A DNA stretch of 64,000 bases, from positions 1 through 64,000 of the forward strand of contig NZ_QGDV01000003.1 of assembly GCF_003149025.1 (NCBI RefSeq), written 5' to 3'. Below are positions 28,177 to 37,184 of the stretch, one piece after another. A program made the position numbers and the translations under genes. The first letter of the stretch is position 1, and every line of letters begins with the position of its first letter. The notes beneath the pieces are model-generated. The model saw nothing but the letters and a program-made list of their open reading frames with translations. It was not told where the DNA came from and did not search any database. Source of the DNA: Rathayibacter iranicus NCPPB 2253 = VKM Ac-1602. Lineage in GTDB: Bacteria; Actinomycetota; Actinomycetes; Actinomycetales; Microbacteriaceae.

Positions 28177-28826
28177 AGCGTCTTCAACTGCGCGCGTCCG
28201 GCGCTGTTCTCGCCACGATCCTCCTTCTGAGCGGATGCTCCGCTTCGGCTCCGGGGATCGACAACGAGACAGCGCAGACCCTGGATGCTGCCGTGATCGC
28301 TGTGGCCGAGAAAGCGTCGACCAGCGATTATCGGGGGGCGGTCACCGCTCTCGATGCTCTGCAGGTCGCCCTCGACTCCGCTCTCGCCGGCGGGTCGGTG
28401 ACGGCCGAGCGTGCGAGGACCGTGCAGGCGCGCGTCGATGTCGTCCGCGCAGACCTCGAGGCCCTGATCACCGGCGCCGCAGAGACGACTCCGCCCGCGA
28501 CTCCGAGTAGCGAGCCCGCGCCGGAGGAGACGACTCCGGTCGAGGAGGAACCGGAGGAGGCTCCCGCGCCCGCCGAGACCGAGGACGATCCCGCCCCCTC
28601 ACCCGAGCAGTCGGAGCCCGCCGAGACTCCGGCCGAGCCGGAGCAGCCCGCGCAACCCACGGAGGAGCCGACCGGAATGGGAACTCCCGGAACCGGTAAT
28701 ACGGGCAACGGGAACAACGGCAATGGCGCTCCTGGAAACAGCGGTAACGCGCCCGGAAACAGCGGTAACTCCCCGGGAAACAGCGGTCAATCCCCCGGCA
28801 ACTCAGGAGGCTCCGCGGGCCGCTGA
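28173..28826 (+). CDS. Lipoprotein with Pro/Glu-rich stalk and PGNSGN repeats
   Basis: The protein has 217 residues from GTG 28173 (GTGA overlap with the kinase). The lipobox LLLSGC has Cys22. A helical part (about 25-110) is followed by a Pro/Glu-rich stalk (TPPATPSSEPAPEETTPVEE and on). The Gly/Asn/Ser tail contains PGNSGN-type hexapeptides four to five times. It looks like a surface-exposed sensor or anchor on an extended stalk. The tight coupling to the kinase suggests they signal together, but no such partnership is proven. Confidence 0.75.
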   Translation: MKRLQLRASGAVLATILLLSGCSASAPGIDNETAQTLDAAVIAVAEKASTSDYRGAVTALDALQVALDSALAGGSVTAERARTVQARVDVVRADLEALITGAAETTPPATPSSEPAPEETTPVEEEPEEAPAPAETEDDPAPSPEQSEPAETPAEPEQPAQPTEEPTGMGTPGTGNTGNGNNGNGAPGNSGNAPGNSGNSPGNSGQSPGNSGGSAGR

Positions 28827-28888
28827 CGCCCAGATGTTCGGCGAAGCCGCCCGCGCTTGCTGAGGCGCGGTGCCCCGCCGGCTCCCGG

Positions 28889-29140
28889 TCACTCGTCGCG
28901 GTCGGTGTACTCGCCCTCGCCCTCGGAGCCGGTGCCTGCCGCGCCCGTGTCGACGTAGCTGCCCTTCTGGGAGCTGTCCTCCTTATTGGTGGACGTGTTG
29001 ATATAGCTGCCCTCTTCTTCTTCGGACGTGTGCGAGACGCCGTCGGTCGAGGTGTACCCGCCCTCCGTCTCCTCGGCGTCAGTGCCCTCAGCGAGGTGCC
29101 GCCCCCGCTCGCTCTCGTGGTTCTCGTTCTCGTGGGCCAT
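28889..29140 (-). CDS. Small acidic protein with repeated GxY(x)xT motifs
   Basis: The product is 83 residues (MAHENENHESERGRHLAEGT) with a GAGGAGG site upstream. GGYTSTDG, GSYINTST, GSYVDTGA and GEYTDRDE form four spaced repeats. It is strongly acidic and has no membrane segment. The function is unknown; the repeats suggest a short disordered scaffold. Confidence 0.65.
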   Translation of the reverse strand: MAHENENHESERGRHLAEGTDAEETEGGYTSTDGVSHTSEEEEGSYINTSTNKEDSSQKGSYVDTGAAGTGSEGEGEYTDRDE

Positions 29141-29296
29141 AGCGGCCTCCTCGCCTCATCGCGGTCGTGCGCGGTCGGATCGGCCGCGCTCGGTCTGACA
29201 CTTCTGCATCGTGGCTGGGCGTGCAAGGTATTGCGCCTGCACATCCGTGCCGCGCAACTCCTAGCCGCACTCGAGGCGTGCGTTTAGCCTCCGAGC

Positions 29297-30772
29297 ATGA
29301 GCAGACCCCCTCGCACCCGCTGGATCGCGATTGGCCAGCTCGGACCGGTCTTCGACGACGGCGGGCCGATGCTCCTCGTCGAGGCCCGCTCCGCGTTCGG
29401 GAGACGGCCCATGCACCGCGCGAAGGCGCAGCTACTCCTCTCGGCTCTGCGTCATCGCGCCCGGGAGCTGGGAGATCGCGCCGAGTACGTCCAGGCCGAC
29501 ACCTTCGCCGAGGCGCTGTCAGGCCGTGACGATCTGGAGGTCATTGACCCGCCGACCCGGGGTGGCCGCCGGCTTGCGCGTCGAGTCGGGATGAGCATCC
29601 TGCCCAGCCGTGGCTTCCTCACCGCGGAGGAGGACTTCCGCGAGTGGGCGTTGGCCCGCTCCGGGAAGCGCCTGCTGCTCGAGGACTTCTACCGCTGGGG
29701 CCGCGAGCGCACAGGCGTGCTCATGCGCGGCGACCAGCCGGAGGGTGGGCGCTGGAACTTTGACCAGGACAACCGCGAGCCGCCGCCCAAGGGAGCCTCC
29801 CGCCTGGGTCTGCCCGAACCATGGTGGCCCGAGGAGGACGACATTGACAAGGAGGTGCGTGCCGACCTCGCCCGCTGGGAGGCGGAGGGTGCGATCCGTC
29901 TGCTCGGCGCCGACGGGCCTCGCCGGTTCGCGGCGACCGCTGCAGAGGCGGAGGAAGCGCTCGCCGACTTCGTCTCCTCGCGCCTGGCTGACTTCGGGAC
30001 GTATGAGGACGCGATGCTCTCGGGCGACTGGACCATGGCCCACTCCCTCCTGAGCGCGCCGATGAACCTCGGCCTGCTCGACCCGCGCGCGGTCATCGCC
30101 GCCGCCGAGGCGGAGTATGCGGCGGGAGGCGCGCCGATCGCCGCGACGGAGGGGTTCATCCGCCAGATCCTCGGCTGGCGCGACTACGTCTGGAACCTTT
30201 TTTGGTACCTCGGACCCGAGTATCGGACGCGCAGTCGTGCGCTGGGCGCCTCCGCCCCACTGCCCACTGAATTGCTCTCGCTCGATCCGACTGGCATCGA
30301 GGCGAACTGTCTGCGCGAGACGCTCGACGACGTCCGCCGGCATGGCTGGGCGCACCACATCCAGCGTCTGATGGTGCTGGGAAATTGGGGCTTGCAGCGC
30401 GGCTGGGATCCCGCCGAACTCAACGATTGGTTCGTCGATGTCTTCGTTGACGGAACGGAGTGGGTGATGCCGGCGAACGTCATCGGGATGTCGCAGCACG
30501 CGGACGGCGGCGTCGTCGCGACCAAGCCCTACGCGTCCGGCGGCGCGTATATCAACCGCATGTCCGACTACTGCGGCGGCTGCCGGTTTGATCCCAAGGT
30601 GCGCCTCGGTGAGAACGCCTGCCCGGTTACCGCGGGGTACTGGGCGTTCCTCGACCGCGTTGAGCCGGTCCTCGCCGGCAACCATCGGATGGCGCAGCCC
30701 CTCGCAGGCCTGCGCCGCCTCGCCGACCGCGCCGCCGTTGTTGACCAGGAGCGCCGCCGCGACTCCTTCTGA
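29297..30772 (+). CDS. phrB: Fe-S bacterial cryptochrome/(6-4) photolyase
   Basis: The protein has 491 residues. It repairs (6-4) photoproducts in DNA using light, with FAD and a [4Fe-4S] cluster. Four candidate cluster cysteines are visible: EANCLRE, both in YCGGCRF, and ENACPVT. GFIRQILGWRDYVWNLFW and TEWVMPANVIGMSQHADGG are typical of the FAD domain in this branch. The length is normal. It stands alone and is convergent with the methyltransferase gene that ends four bases after it. Light protection fits with the carotenoid genes elsewhere in the window. Confidence 0.9.
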   Translation: MSRPPRTRWIAIGQLGPVFDDGGPMLLVEARSAFGRRPMHRAKAQLLLSALRHRARELGDRAEYVQADTFAEALSGRDDLEVIDPPTRGGRRLARRVGMSILPSRGFLTAEEDFREWALARSGKRLLLEDFYRWGRERTGVLMRGDQPEGGRWNFDQDNREPPPKGASRLGLPEPWWPEEDDIDKEVRADLARWEAEGAIRLLGADGPRRFAATAAEAEEALADFVSSRLADFGTYEDAMLSGDWTMAHSLLSAPMNLGLLDPRAVIAAAEAEYAAGGAPIAATEGFIRQILGWRDYVWNLFWYLGPEYRTRSRALGASAPLPTELLSLDPTGIEANCLRETLDDVRRHGWAHHIQRLMVLGNWGLQRGWDPAELNDWFVDVFVDGTEWVMPANVIGMSQHADGGVVATKPYASGGAYINRMSDYCGGCRFDPKVRLGENACPVTAGYWAFLDRVEPVLAGNHRMAQPLAGLRRLADRAAVVDQERRRDSF

Positions 30773-30776
30773 CCCT

Positions 30777-31640
30777 CTACTCCTCTCGCACGAATCGCGA
30801 GACTGTCACCGCCACGGTGACCGTCGTCGTTCCCGTCACCCCGGCCAGCGCCGTGTCGAGCGCTACCGGATCCACGTGGTGCGCGCTCGGGCCCATGAGT
30901 ACCTCTGCGCGCAGCTCGGCCGCGGTCATCGCGACCGTGTGGTCGATCTCGTCCCGTCCGACGGCGGAGAGCCCGGACAGTTGCTCGTCAAGCCGTTCTG
31001 CCTTGCCCGGGTCGATGCCGAGCATCCCGAACCGCTCGCGGATCTCGTGCAGATGCCGTTCGCGCGGGGTGACCACCACCGCGACTGCGCCCAGCCGCAG
31101 TATCCGCCGCATCTCCGGGGCGTTGCGCGGGGCGAAGACCGTGAGCAGCGCGTCGGCGCAGGAGTCACGGAGCGGGAGCGGCTGCCAGAGGTCGGCGGTG
31201 GCGACGGCTGCGCGGGAATGGGATCGGGCCGCGCGGCGGGCGGCAGACGCTGAGAGGTCCAGCCCCAACCCGTCAGCGTCCGGGCGCGCATCGAGCACTG
31301 CCGCGAGGTACGCGCCCGTGCCGCACCCCAGATCGACGACGAGCCTGGCGTCGTGGGGGACTGCCGCGGCCACCGCCTCCTGGATCGCCCGGTAGTGCCC
31401 CGACCCGAGCAGCTCCGCGCGCGCCTGCACCATGGCGGAGGTGTCTCCCGAGGTCGCGTGCCGGCCGCGCAGGAGGGAGACGTAGCCCTGGCGGGCGAGG
31501 TCGGCAGTGTGCCCGAGAGCGCAGCGGAGGGACGCGGGTTGCGGCAGCGAGTCGGGTGTCAGTGCCCCGCCGCAGACCGGGCAGGCGAGCGCGGGCAGCA
31601 CCGTCGAGCCCGGCCGCGAGCCAGGATCGAATGCGCTCAT
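30777..31640 (-). CDS. RlmA-like 23S rRNA (guanine) methyltransferase
   Basis: The protein has 287 residues from ATG 31640. An N-terminal zinc-binding CPVCGG (near 19-24), with C..GH further on (LRCALGHTADLARQGYVSLL), is the RlmA hallmark. The SAM-binding motif VVDLGCGTGAYLAAVLD follows, then FAPRNAPEMRRILRLG. RlmA-type enzymes methylate a G in 23S rRNA, in some hosts giving tylosin or lincosamide-related effects; the exact site here is unknown. Its start overlaps the stop of the upstream permease. Its ribosome site lies inside a GGGCAC repeat. Confidence 0.85.
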   Translation of the reverse strand: MSAFDPGSRPGSTVLPALACPVCGGALTPDSLPQPASLRCALGHTADLARQGYVSLLRGRHATSGDTSAMVQARAELLGSGHYRAIQEAVAAAVPHDARLVVDLGCGTGAYLAAVLDARPDADGLGLDLSASAARRAARSHSRAAVATADLWQPLPLRDSCADALLTVFAPRNAPEMRRILRLGAVAVVVTPRERHLHEIRERFGMLGIDPGKAERLDEQLSGLSAVGRDEIDHTVAMTAAELRAEVLMGPSAHHVDPVALDTALAGVTGTTTVTVAVTVSRFVREE

Positions 31641-32809
31641 CCCGTGCCCGTGCCCGTGCCCGTGCCCGTGCCCGCGGAGCGCATCGCGGTGATCGCCGCG
31701 TTGAGCGTCGCAATCGTCGGCACGGCGAACAGTGCACCGGCCAGTCCCGCGATCTCGAGTCCGGTCGCGACGCCGAGCACAACGGCGAGCGGATGCACCT
31801 TGACCACCGTCCCGAGGATGAGCGGCTGTAGCACGTGGCCTTCGAGCAGGTGGACGACGATCACGACGCCCACCATCACGAGTGCGGCGACCGGTCCGCT
31901 GAAGAGCAGGGCCACGAGCGCGGCGAGCGCTCCGGTGACGATCGCACCGAGGATGGGGACGAAGGAGCCGAGAAACACCACGATCGCGATCGGCACGACC
32001 AGCGGTAGCTGCAGGGCGAGCGCTCCGATCCCGATGCCGACCGCGTTGATGCCGGCGACCCCCAGCTGAGCGAGCACGAAGTGACTGAGTGTCTGCCAGC
32101 CGGCCGCACCTGCGCGTTCCAGCGCCGGTCGCGCGCGCCGCGGCAGCAGGCGGAGAATCCATTGCCAGATCCGTCGCCCGTCGAGCAGCAGGAAGATCAG
32201 CGAGAAGAGGGTGAGCAGTGTTCCGGCGACGACCTCGGCCACTTGGGAGCCGACGGCGAGCGCGCCGGAGGCGATGGTCGACGCCTGCGTGTCGGCCCAG
32301 GTGATCGCGTGCTGGGCCCAGTCGCCGAGCTGCACGTTCGAGAAGGAGAGCGGCGGGCCCTGCAGCCACTTCTCGACACTCTCGACAGCGTCGAGCGCCC
32401 GCTGACCGATCCCACTGAACCCGGAGCGCGACTGCACGATCACGAGGCCGACGAGCCCGGCGAGGGCGAGGAGCATCGCGAGGAGCGAGACGAGGACCGC
32501 GACGCCGCGGGGGAGGCGCAGGCGCTCGAGCCGGTCACGGAGCGGGGCGAGCAGGGCCGTCAGGAGCAGCGCGACGAGCACGGGCACGACGACGACGGGG
32601 AGCAGCGACACGAGCCGCACGAGGAGGTAGAGGACGGCGGCTACGGCGAGGAAGCGCCACGACCAGGCGGCGGCGATGCGCATCCCGGGGGCGACATCGC
32701 CGGCAGCGTCACGGGCACGGTCGGTCGGGGGTGCCGCGGGGACGGCCTCGACAGCAGGAGCGGTCGCCTCGGTGCGGCGTCGCCCCTCGCGCGCCCGGCG
32801 TTCGTGCAT
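31637..32809 (-). CDS. AI-2E family transporter (permease), copy 2
   Basis: The protein has 390 residues with about eight membrane helices and the family signature (LPLVVPIAIVVFLGSFVPILGAIVTG and LLEGHVLQPLILGTVVKVHPLAVVLGVATG). It has a hydrophilic N-terminus of about 45 residues. The last eleven residues are GTGTGTGTGTG, encoded by a hexanucleotide repeat, and the gene overlaps the methyltransferase start by four bases. It is related to copy 1 at 11246 but clearly divergent. Confidence 0.9.
   Translation of the reverse strand: MHERRAREGRRRTEATAPAVEAVPAAPPTDRARDAAGDVAPGMRIAAAWSWRFLAVAAVLYLLVRLVSLLPVVVVPVLVALLLTALLAPLRDRLERLRLPRGVAVLVSLLAMLLALAGLVGLVIVQSRSGFSGIGQRALDAVESVEKWLQGPPLSFSNVQLGDWAQHAITWADTQASTIASGALAVGSQVAEVVAGTLLTLFSLIFLLLDGRRIWQWILRLLPRRARPALERAGAAGWQTLSHFVLAQLGVAGINAVGIGIGALALQLPLVVPIAIVVFLGSFVPILGAIVTGALAALVALLFSGPVAALVMVGVVIVVHLLEGHVLQPLILGTVVKVHPLAVVLGVATGLEIAGLAGALFAVPTIATLNAAITAMRSAGTGTGTGTGTG
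31641..31674. repeat. CCCGTG hexanucleotide microsatellite at a stop/start junction
   Basis: Five full CCCGTG units and a partial one lie immediately before the minus-strand ATG of the methyltransferase gene. On that strand the array reads GGGCAC repeats. It therefore encodes Gly-Thr in the permease tail and also provides the GGG-rich leader next to the next start codon. Confidence 0.95.
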
Positions 32810-33056
32810 ATCCCCTCCGATCCTCTCGCAGTGTACGGCGAGGAGGACTCAGCCGCCGGTGGCTCAGGGTGGTCGTCGAGTGCCGTTCCTGACGGAGCTG
32901 ACCGCGGCGGCGTTCATGGGCGCGCCGAAGGGAGGCACGTCGCCGCTCGCAGCACGCCGTTCGCGCCTCCGCCACCCCGTTCTCCGCCCAGGGAGCAGGC
33001 AGGCTCCCGCAGGCGGTATGGTCCTGCGGGATAGAAGCCGACCGAGAGGACATCGA

Positions 33057-34088
33057 ATGCTGGAGGTTGTTCTCGCGGTAGCCGCGTGGTGTGCAGGAGC
33101 GGTGCTCGTGGTGAGCGGTGCGCTTAAGCTCGGCCGGGTCGCGTCCTTTCGGGCGAGCCTTGCCGCACTGAGGGTGCCGCGTGTTCTGCAGCATCGCGGC
33201 TGGTTCGCCTCCGCCTTTCCCTTTATCGAGATCGCGCTCGGGGCGGCGGTCGTCCTGGCGCCGGCCCCGCTGCACCGAGTAGCACTCGCTCCGGTGGCGT
33301 TGCTCGACGTCGTCTTCCTCGTGGTCGCGATCCGAGCCGCCCGGGCCCCTGAGCCGGTCGATTGCGAGTGCTTTGGTGGGCTCGGGTCGACGCGAATGAC
33401 CGGTCGCACCGTTGCGCGCAACGCTGCCCTGCTGGCGCTTGCTCTGGCCGGCCTCGCCGGTGCCACCGCGCCGTCCGCCCTGCTCGCCGAATCGGGAGGG
33501 GGCCTGGCCGCGACCGTTGCCTCAGGCCTGGCGGCAGCCCTCGCCGCGGTCGCACTGGTGCTGGTGCGTGACCGTCGTGCGGCGGCGGAGCGGGCCGGTA
33601 CCGCCTCCCATAGCTCGGCCAACGCTGACGCCTCTGCCGACGCCGACCGGCTCGAACTCGCCACGGCCACGGGCGAGCGCCTGTCGTTGGAGGAACTCTC
33701 GCGCCCCACTACTCACCTCGTCTTCTTCTCACCGTCCTGCACGTCGTGCCACCACCTGGTCGACCGCTTCCGCTGGTGGCCGAACGGGTTGCGCGAGGGG
33801 GAGGAGCTGATGCCCGTGTTCATCGGGACTCGCGAGGAGTTCGCCGCGTACGACGTCTTCGCTCCCCTCCTCGACCATGCGCTCTACGATCCCACCGGTC
33901 GCGTCGCCGGCGTCCTCGGCCGCTCAGGAACTCCGGGTCACGTCCTCCTCGACGAGAACCATCCCTTCGGCGACGGCTGGACCTCCGGGGCGATGGACAT
34001 CGAGGCGCGCGTAGTGCGGTCCGACTTCCTCGCTGACATCCAGGCGGGGGTCCTGATGCCGGTGCACGCTCCGACGCCCGCGGAGTGA
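33057..34088 (+). CDS. MauE/DoxX-like membrane protein fused to a thioredoxin-like domain
   Basis: The protein has 343 residues from ATG 33057, with GAGAGGA upstream. The N-terminal half has four to five helices in MauE order (VLVVSGALKLGRVASFRASLAALRVPRVLQ, AFPFIEIALGAAVVL, then VDCECFGGLGS with two Cys). The C-terminal half (about 200-335) is thioredoxin-like with HLVFFSPSCTSCHHLVDRF, a CTSC redox pair, and GTPGHVLLD near the end (cis-Pro region). It would pass electrons across or at the membrane to make or isomerise disulfides. In methylamine loci MauE and MauD are separate; here they are joined. Confidence 0.8.
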   Translation: MLEVVLAVAAWCAGAVLVVSGALKLGRVASFRASLAALRVPRVLQHRGWFASAFPFIEIALGAAVVLAPAPLHRVALAPVALLDVVFLVVAIRAARAPEPVDCECFGGLGSTRMTGRTVARNAALLALALAGLAGATAPSALLAESGGGLAATVASGLAAALAAVALVLVRDRRAAAERAGTASHSSANADASADADRLELATATGERLSLEELSRPTTHLVFFSPSCTSCHHLVDRFRWWPNGLREGEELMPVFIGTREEFAAYDVFAPLLDHALYDPTGRVAGVLGRSGTPGHVLLDENHPFGDGWTSGAMDIEARVVRSDFLADIQAGVLMPVHAPTPAE

Positions 34089-34119
34089 CGCCGGACAGTC
34101 GAACTGCCAGGCTGAGCGA

Positions 34120-35790
34120 GTGACAGCACTCCTCGTCGTGATCGTGACCGCGCTGGTGGCGGTCGCAGCTGCGGCCGTGCTCGGCCCGCGCCTCGGCATC
34201 GCGTCACCGCTCGTGCTCGTGGTGATGGGAGTGGGCGCGAGTTTCCTGCCGATGCTGCCGCCGGTGGTGATTGAGCCGGAATGGGTGCTGCAGGGGATTC
34301 TGCCTCCGCTGCTCTACTCCAGCGCAGTGTCGATGCCGGCGATGAATTTTCGCCGCGAATTCGGTGCGATCGGCGGCCTCTCGGTGCTGCTGGTGGTCGG
34401 CACCTCTCTCGTTCTCGGGCTCTTCTTCCTCGTGGCAGTCCCGGATCTCGGTTTCGCGTGGGGTGTCGCGTTAGGCGCCATCGTCAGCCCTACGGACGCC
34501 GTGGCCACCTCGATCGTGAAGGGCACCGCCGTCTCGCGGCGGGTCGTCGCGATGCTAGACGGTGAGAGCCTGCTGAATGACGCGACCGCGCTGGTGCTTC
34601 TGCGTACGGCGATCGTCGCGGCGGCCGCGGGCTTCTCGTTCTGGGGAGCGGTCGGCTCCTTCGCCTATTCCGTGACTCTCGCCCTGGCGCTCGGCATCGC
34701 GGTGGGGGCGCTTGACCTCGCCGTGCGCCGCCGCATCGCCGACCCGACGGTCACCACCGTTCTCTCCTTCACGGTTCCGTTCCTCGCCGCCGTGCCCGCC
34801 GAGCTGCTTGGCGCGTCCGGTCTCGTCGCCGCGGTCGTCGCGGGTGTCGTGACCGGTGTTCGCGCGCCGCGGGAGCTCTCGCCGCGCAACCGGCTCTCTG
34901 ACTCTCAGAACTGGCGAACCGTCGAACTTGTCCTCGAGGGTGTCGTGTTCCTGGCGATGGGGCTCCAGATGCGCTCGATCGTCACGAGCGTCGAGGAAGA
35001 CCACGCCGGAGTGTGGCCCGCCGTTCTCGTGGCCGCCGGGGCGCTGCTGCTCACACTGCTGGTGCGCGCGGCGTATGTCGGCCCCCTGTTGGCGGTGCTG
35101 GCGAGTCGAGGTCGTCTGCGCGAGCGGATGCGACCGCGGGTCGAGGGGCTGAACGAGCAGATGACCACGCCGGAGGGGCGTCGCGACAGTCTGGAGTCGC
35201 TGGGTCGCCGTCGCCGTCGGCCGTCCGCGCGGGATCTTGACCGCTTCTCGGTTCGGCTGAGGCGGATGCTCGCCGATATGGAATATTTCGTGCGCGAACC
35301 GCTCGGCTGGCGTGACGGCACCGCGGTGGTCTGGGCGGGCATGCGCGGTGCCGTCACGGTCGCCGCAGCGCAGACCCTGCCCGAGGACACTCCTCAGCGC
35401 TCGGTACTCGTGCTGATCGCGTTCGCGGTCGCCGCCCTCTCGCTCCTGATCCAGGGTGGCACGATTGGACCCCTGCTGCGCCTGCTCGCACCGCAGGTCG
35501 ACGGGGAAGCTCGAGCGACGGAGTCGGCAGCCGAGCGCGAGCGGATCTACGGGCTGCTGCGGACAAGCGCTGAGGCCGTGGCGGCTCCCATCCCGGTTCC
35601 GGAGGACCGCAGTCGAGCCGCGTTCGAGGCTGCGCGGACTCACCGGCTTGCGGTGATCGCGGCGCAGCGCTCGGCGCTGCTCGACGCGCGGGACGACGGT
35701 ACTTTCGACGCCGACGTGCTCGCGTCGGTCCTGGCTGCGCTGGACGCGACGGAGATCGAGATCGACCTGCGTGCCCAGGCCGCGGGCTGA
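34120..35790 (+). CDS. Na+/H+ antiporter (CPA1, NhaP-type)
   Basis: The protein has 556 residues from GTG 34120 and about twelve membrane helices. The ion-binding region reads GAIVSPTDAVATSIVKG and then MLDGESLLNDATALVLLRTA, with conserved Asp residues typical of CPA1. WAGMRGAVTVAAAQTLP is also family-specific. A cytoplasmic C-terminal tail of about 120 residues follows. It exchanges Na+ (perhaps K+) for H+ in pH and salt balance. The short gap after the MauE fusion gene suggests possible co-transcription. Confidence 0.92.
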   Translation: MTALLVVIVTALVAVAAAAVLGPRLGIASPLVLVVMGVGASFLPMLPPVVIEPEWVLQGILPPLLYSSAVSMPAMNFRREFGAIGGLSVLLVVGTSLVLGLFFLVAVPDLGFAWGVALGAIVSPTDAVATSIVKGTAVSRRVVAMLDGESLLNDATALVLLRTAIVAAAAGFSFWGAVGSFAYSVTLALALGIAVGALDLAVRRRIADPTVTTVLSFTVPFLAAVPAELLGASGLVAAVVAGVVTGVRAPRELSPRNRLSDSQNWRTVELVLEGVVFLAMGLQMRSIVTSVEEDHAGVWPAVLVAAGALLLTLLVRAAYVGPLLAVLASRGRLRERMRPRVEGLNEQMTTPEGRRDSLESLGRRRRRPSARDLDRFSVRLRRMLADMEYFVREPLGWRDGTAVVWAGMRGAVTVAAAQTLPEDTPQRSVLVLIAFAVAALSLLIQGGTIGPLLRLLAPQVDGEARATESAAERERIYGLLRTSAEAVAAPIPVPEDRSRAAFEAARTHRLAVIAAQRSALLDARDDGTFDADVLASVLAALDATEIEIDLRAQAAG

Positions 35791-35862
35791 GTTCAACGCC
35801 GCTGCGGATCGGACGGCTCCGGGTCGGCGACGAGGTCGTGGGGAGCGGCGAGCCCGGTCGGA

Positions 35863-37134
35863 TCAGTCGTGCAGTGCCCAGGCGTGCGGTGCGATCTGCA
35901 CTCCGCCGACGGTGACCGTCTCCTCGCCCAGGTTCAGTGCGAGCCTGGCCGTCTGCCCCTCGTTGCCCTCGGCGAGGAGCAGTACCGCGGTGTTCGTGAG
36001 GTCGACTGTGCGGATGCGGGCGCTGACAAGCCACGGATGCCGACGACGGAAGGCGATCACCTCCTGGTGAGTGCGGTACGCCGCGCCGCGCGGCCACTCG
36101 GCCGGGTCGGCGGGAAACGGAGGCCTGATGGCGTCGTCGCCGCCGATCCGCTCCTCCTTCACACCGCGCAGCCCGCGCTCGTCACCGGAGTAGATGCTCG
36201 GGACCCCGCCGACGAAGCCGAGGATCGCGGTGGCATGGCCGTGGTGGCGCTCGTCGCTGATCGCGCTGGCGAGGCGGGTGACGTCGTGGTTGCCGACGAA
36301 GGTGAGGGGCGGGAACTCTGCGACGAAGCCATCATGGCGCTCGAGCGACCACGCGAGTTCGAACAGGTTCGCCTCCTGGATCGAATTGCGCACCGCCTTC
36401 CACAGCTCGTACTGCGTGACGGAGTCGAGGCCGGACTCGCGCACGTAGCCCGCGTAGTCGCCGTGGATGACTTCGCCGACGAACCACGCTTCGGGGAAGC
36501 GGTCGCGCACCGGTTCGATCGCCGCTCTCCAAGCCTCGGGTGGCACCGCGTATGCGGCGTCGAGGCGCCAGCCGTCGATCCCGCGCTCGAGCCAGTGGAG
36601 GAGGACCGAGGAAACGTACTCCGCTACCTCGGTACGACCGTTGTCGAGTTCGACGAGAGCGTCGTGGCCCTCGAAGACGTCGACGTGGAGTCCGTCGACC
36701 ACCTGCGAGCGGTCGCTCCGGGAAAAGCGTGCCAGCTCCGCAGACCCCTCGCCAGCCTCGACTGCCGCTCGCCACCAGGGGTGCTCGCGGCCCACATGGT
36801 TGAAGACGCCGTCGAGGAGCACACGGATACCGCGCTCCCGGCAGGCCGCCACAAGTTTGTCGAAGTCGCTGTCGTCGCCAAGGCGGGGGTCGATCCGGAA
36901 GTGGTCGATCGTGTCGTAGCCGTGGGTGCTGGAGGCGAACACTGGTCCGAGCAGCAGACCGTTGCAGCCCAGCGCCAGCAGATCGTCGAGCCAGGGAAGC
37001 AGGGCCTGGAGCCGATGCCGCGGCTCCTCGTCCGCCGTCGGCCCGGTCTCGGCCGCCGTCGGGGCTCCGGTAAATCCGAGCGGATAGACGTGCCACCAGA
37101 TCGCCGTCGAGATCCAACCGTCCGTCTGCGCCAT
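35863..37134 (-). CDS. GH13 alpha-amylase-family glycoside hydrolase
   Basis: The protein has 423 residues with no signal peptide, so it is intracellular. GH13 motifs are GVFNHVG near 110, GWRLDAAYAV near 190 with the nucleophile Asp, FVGEVIHGDY near 220 with the acid/base Glu, and FVGNHDVTR near 280. The start WWHVYPLGFTGAP is typical of a short actinobacterial subgroup. The substrate is probably an alpha-1,4 glucan or a maltooligosaccharide; this is not resolved. A six-unit 15-bp array lies 50 bases upstream of its ATG. Confidence 0.9.
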   Translation of the reverse strand: MAQTDGWISTAIWWHVYPLGFTGAPTAAETGPTADEEPRHRLQALLPWLDDLLALGCNGLLLGPVFASSTHGYDTIDHFRIDPRLGDDSDFDKLVAACRERGIRVLLDGVFNHVGREHPWWRAAVEAGEGSAELARFSRSDRSQVVDGLHVDVFEGHDALVELDNGRTEVAEYVSSVLLHWLERGIDGWRLDAAYAVPPEAWRAAIEPVRDRFPEAWFVGEVIHGDYAGYVRESGLDSVTQYELWKAVRNSIQEANLFELAWSLERHDGFVAEFPPLTFVGNHDVTRLASAISDERHHGHATAILGFVGGVPSIYSGDERGLRGVKEERIGGDDAIRPPFPADPAEWPRGAAYRTHQEVIAFRRRHPWLVSARIRTVDLTNTAVLLLAEGNEGQTARLALNLGEETVTVGGVQIAPHAWALHD

Positions 37135-37184
37135 CGTCGTCGCCCTTCCGGCGCGCTCGAGCGCGCGCCGTCCGCCACTGTAGC

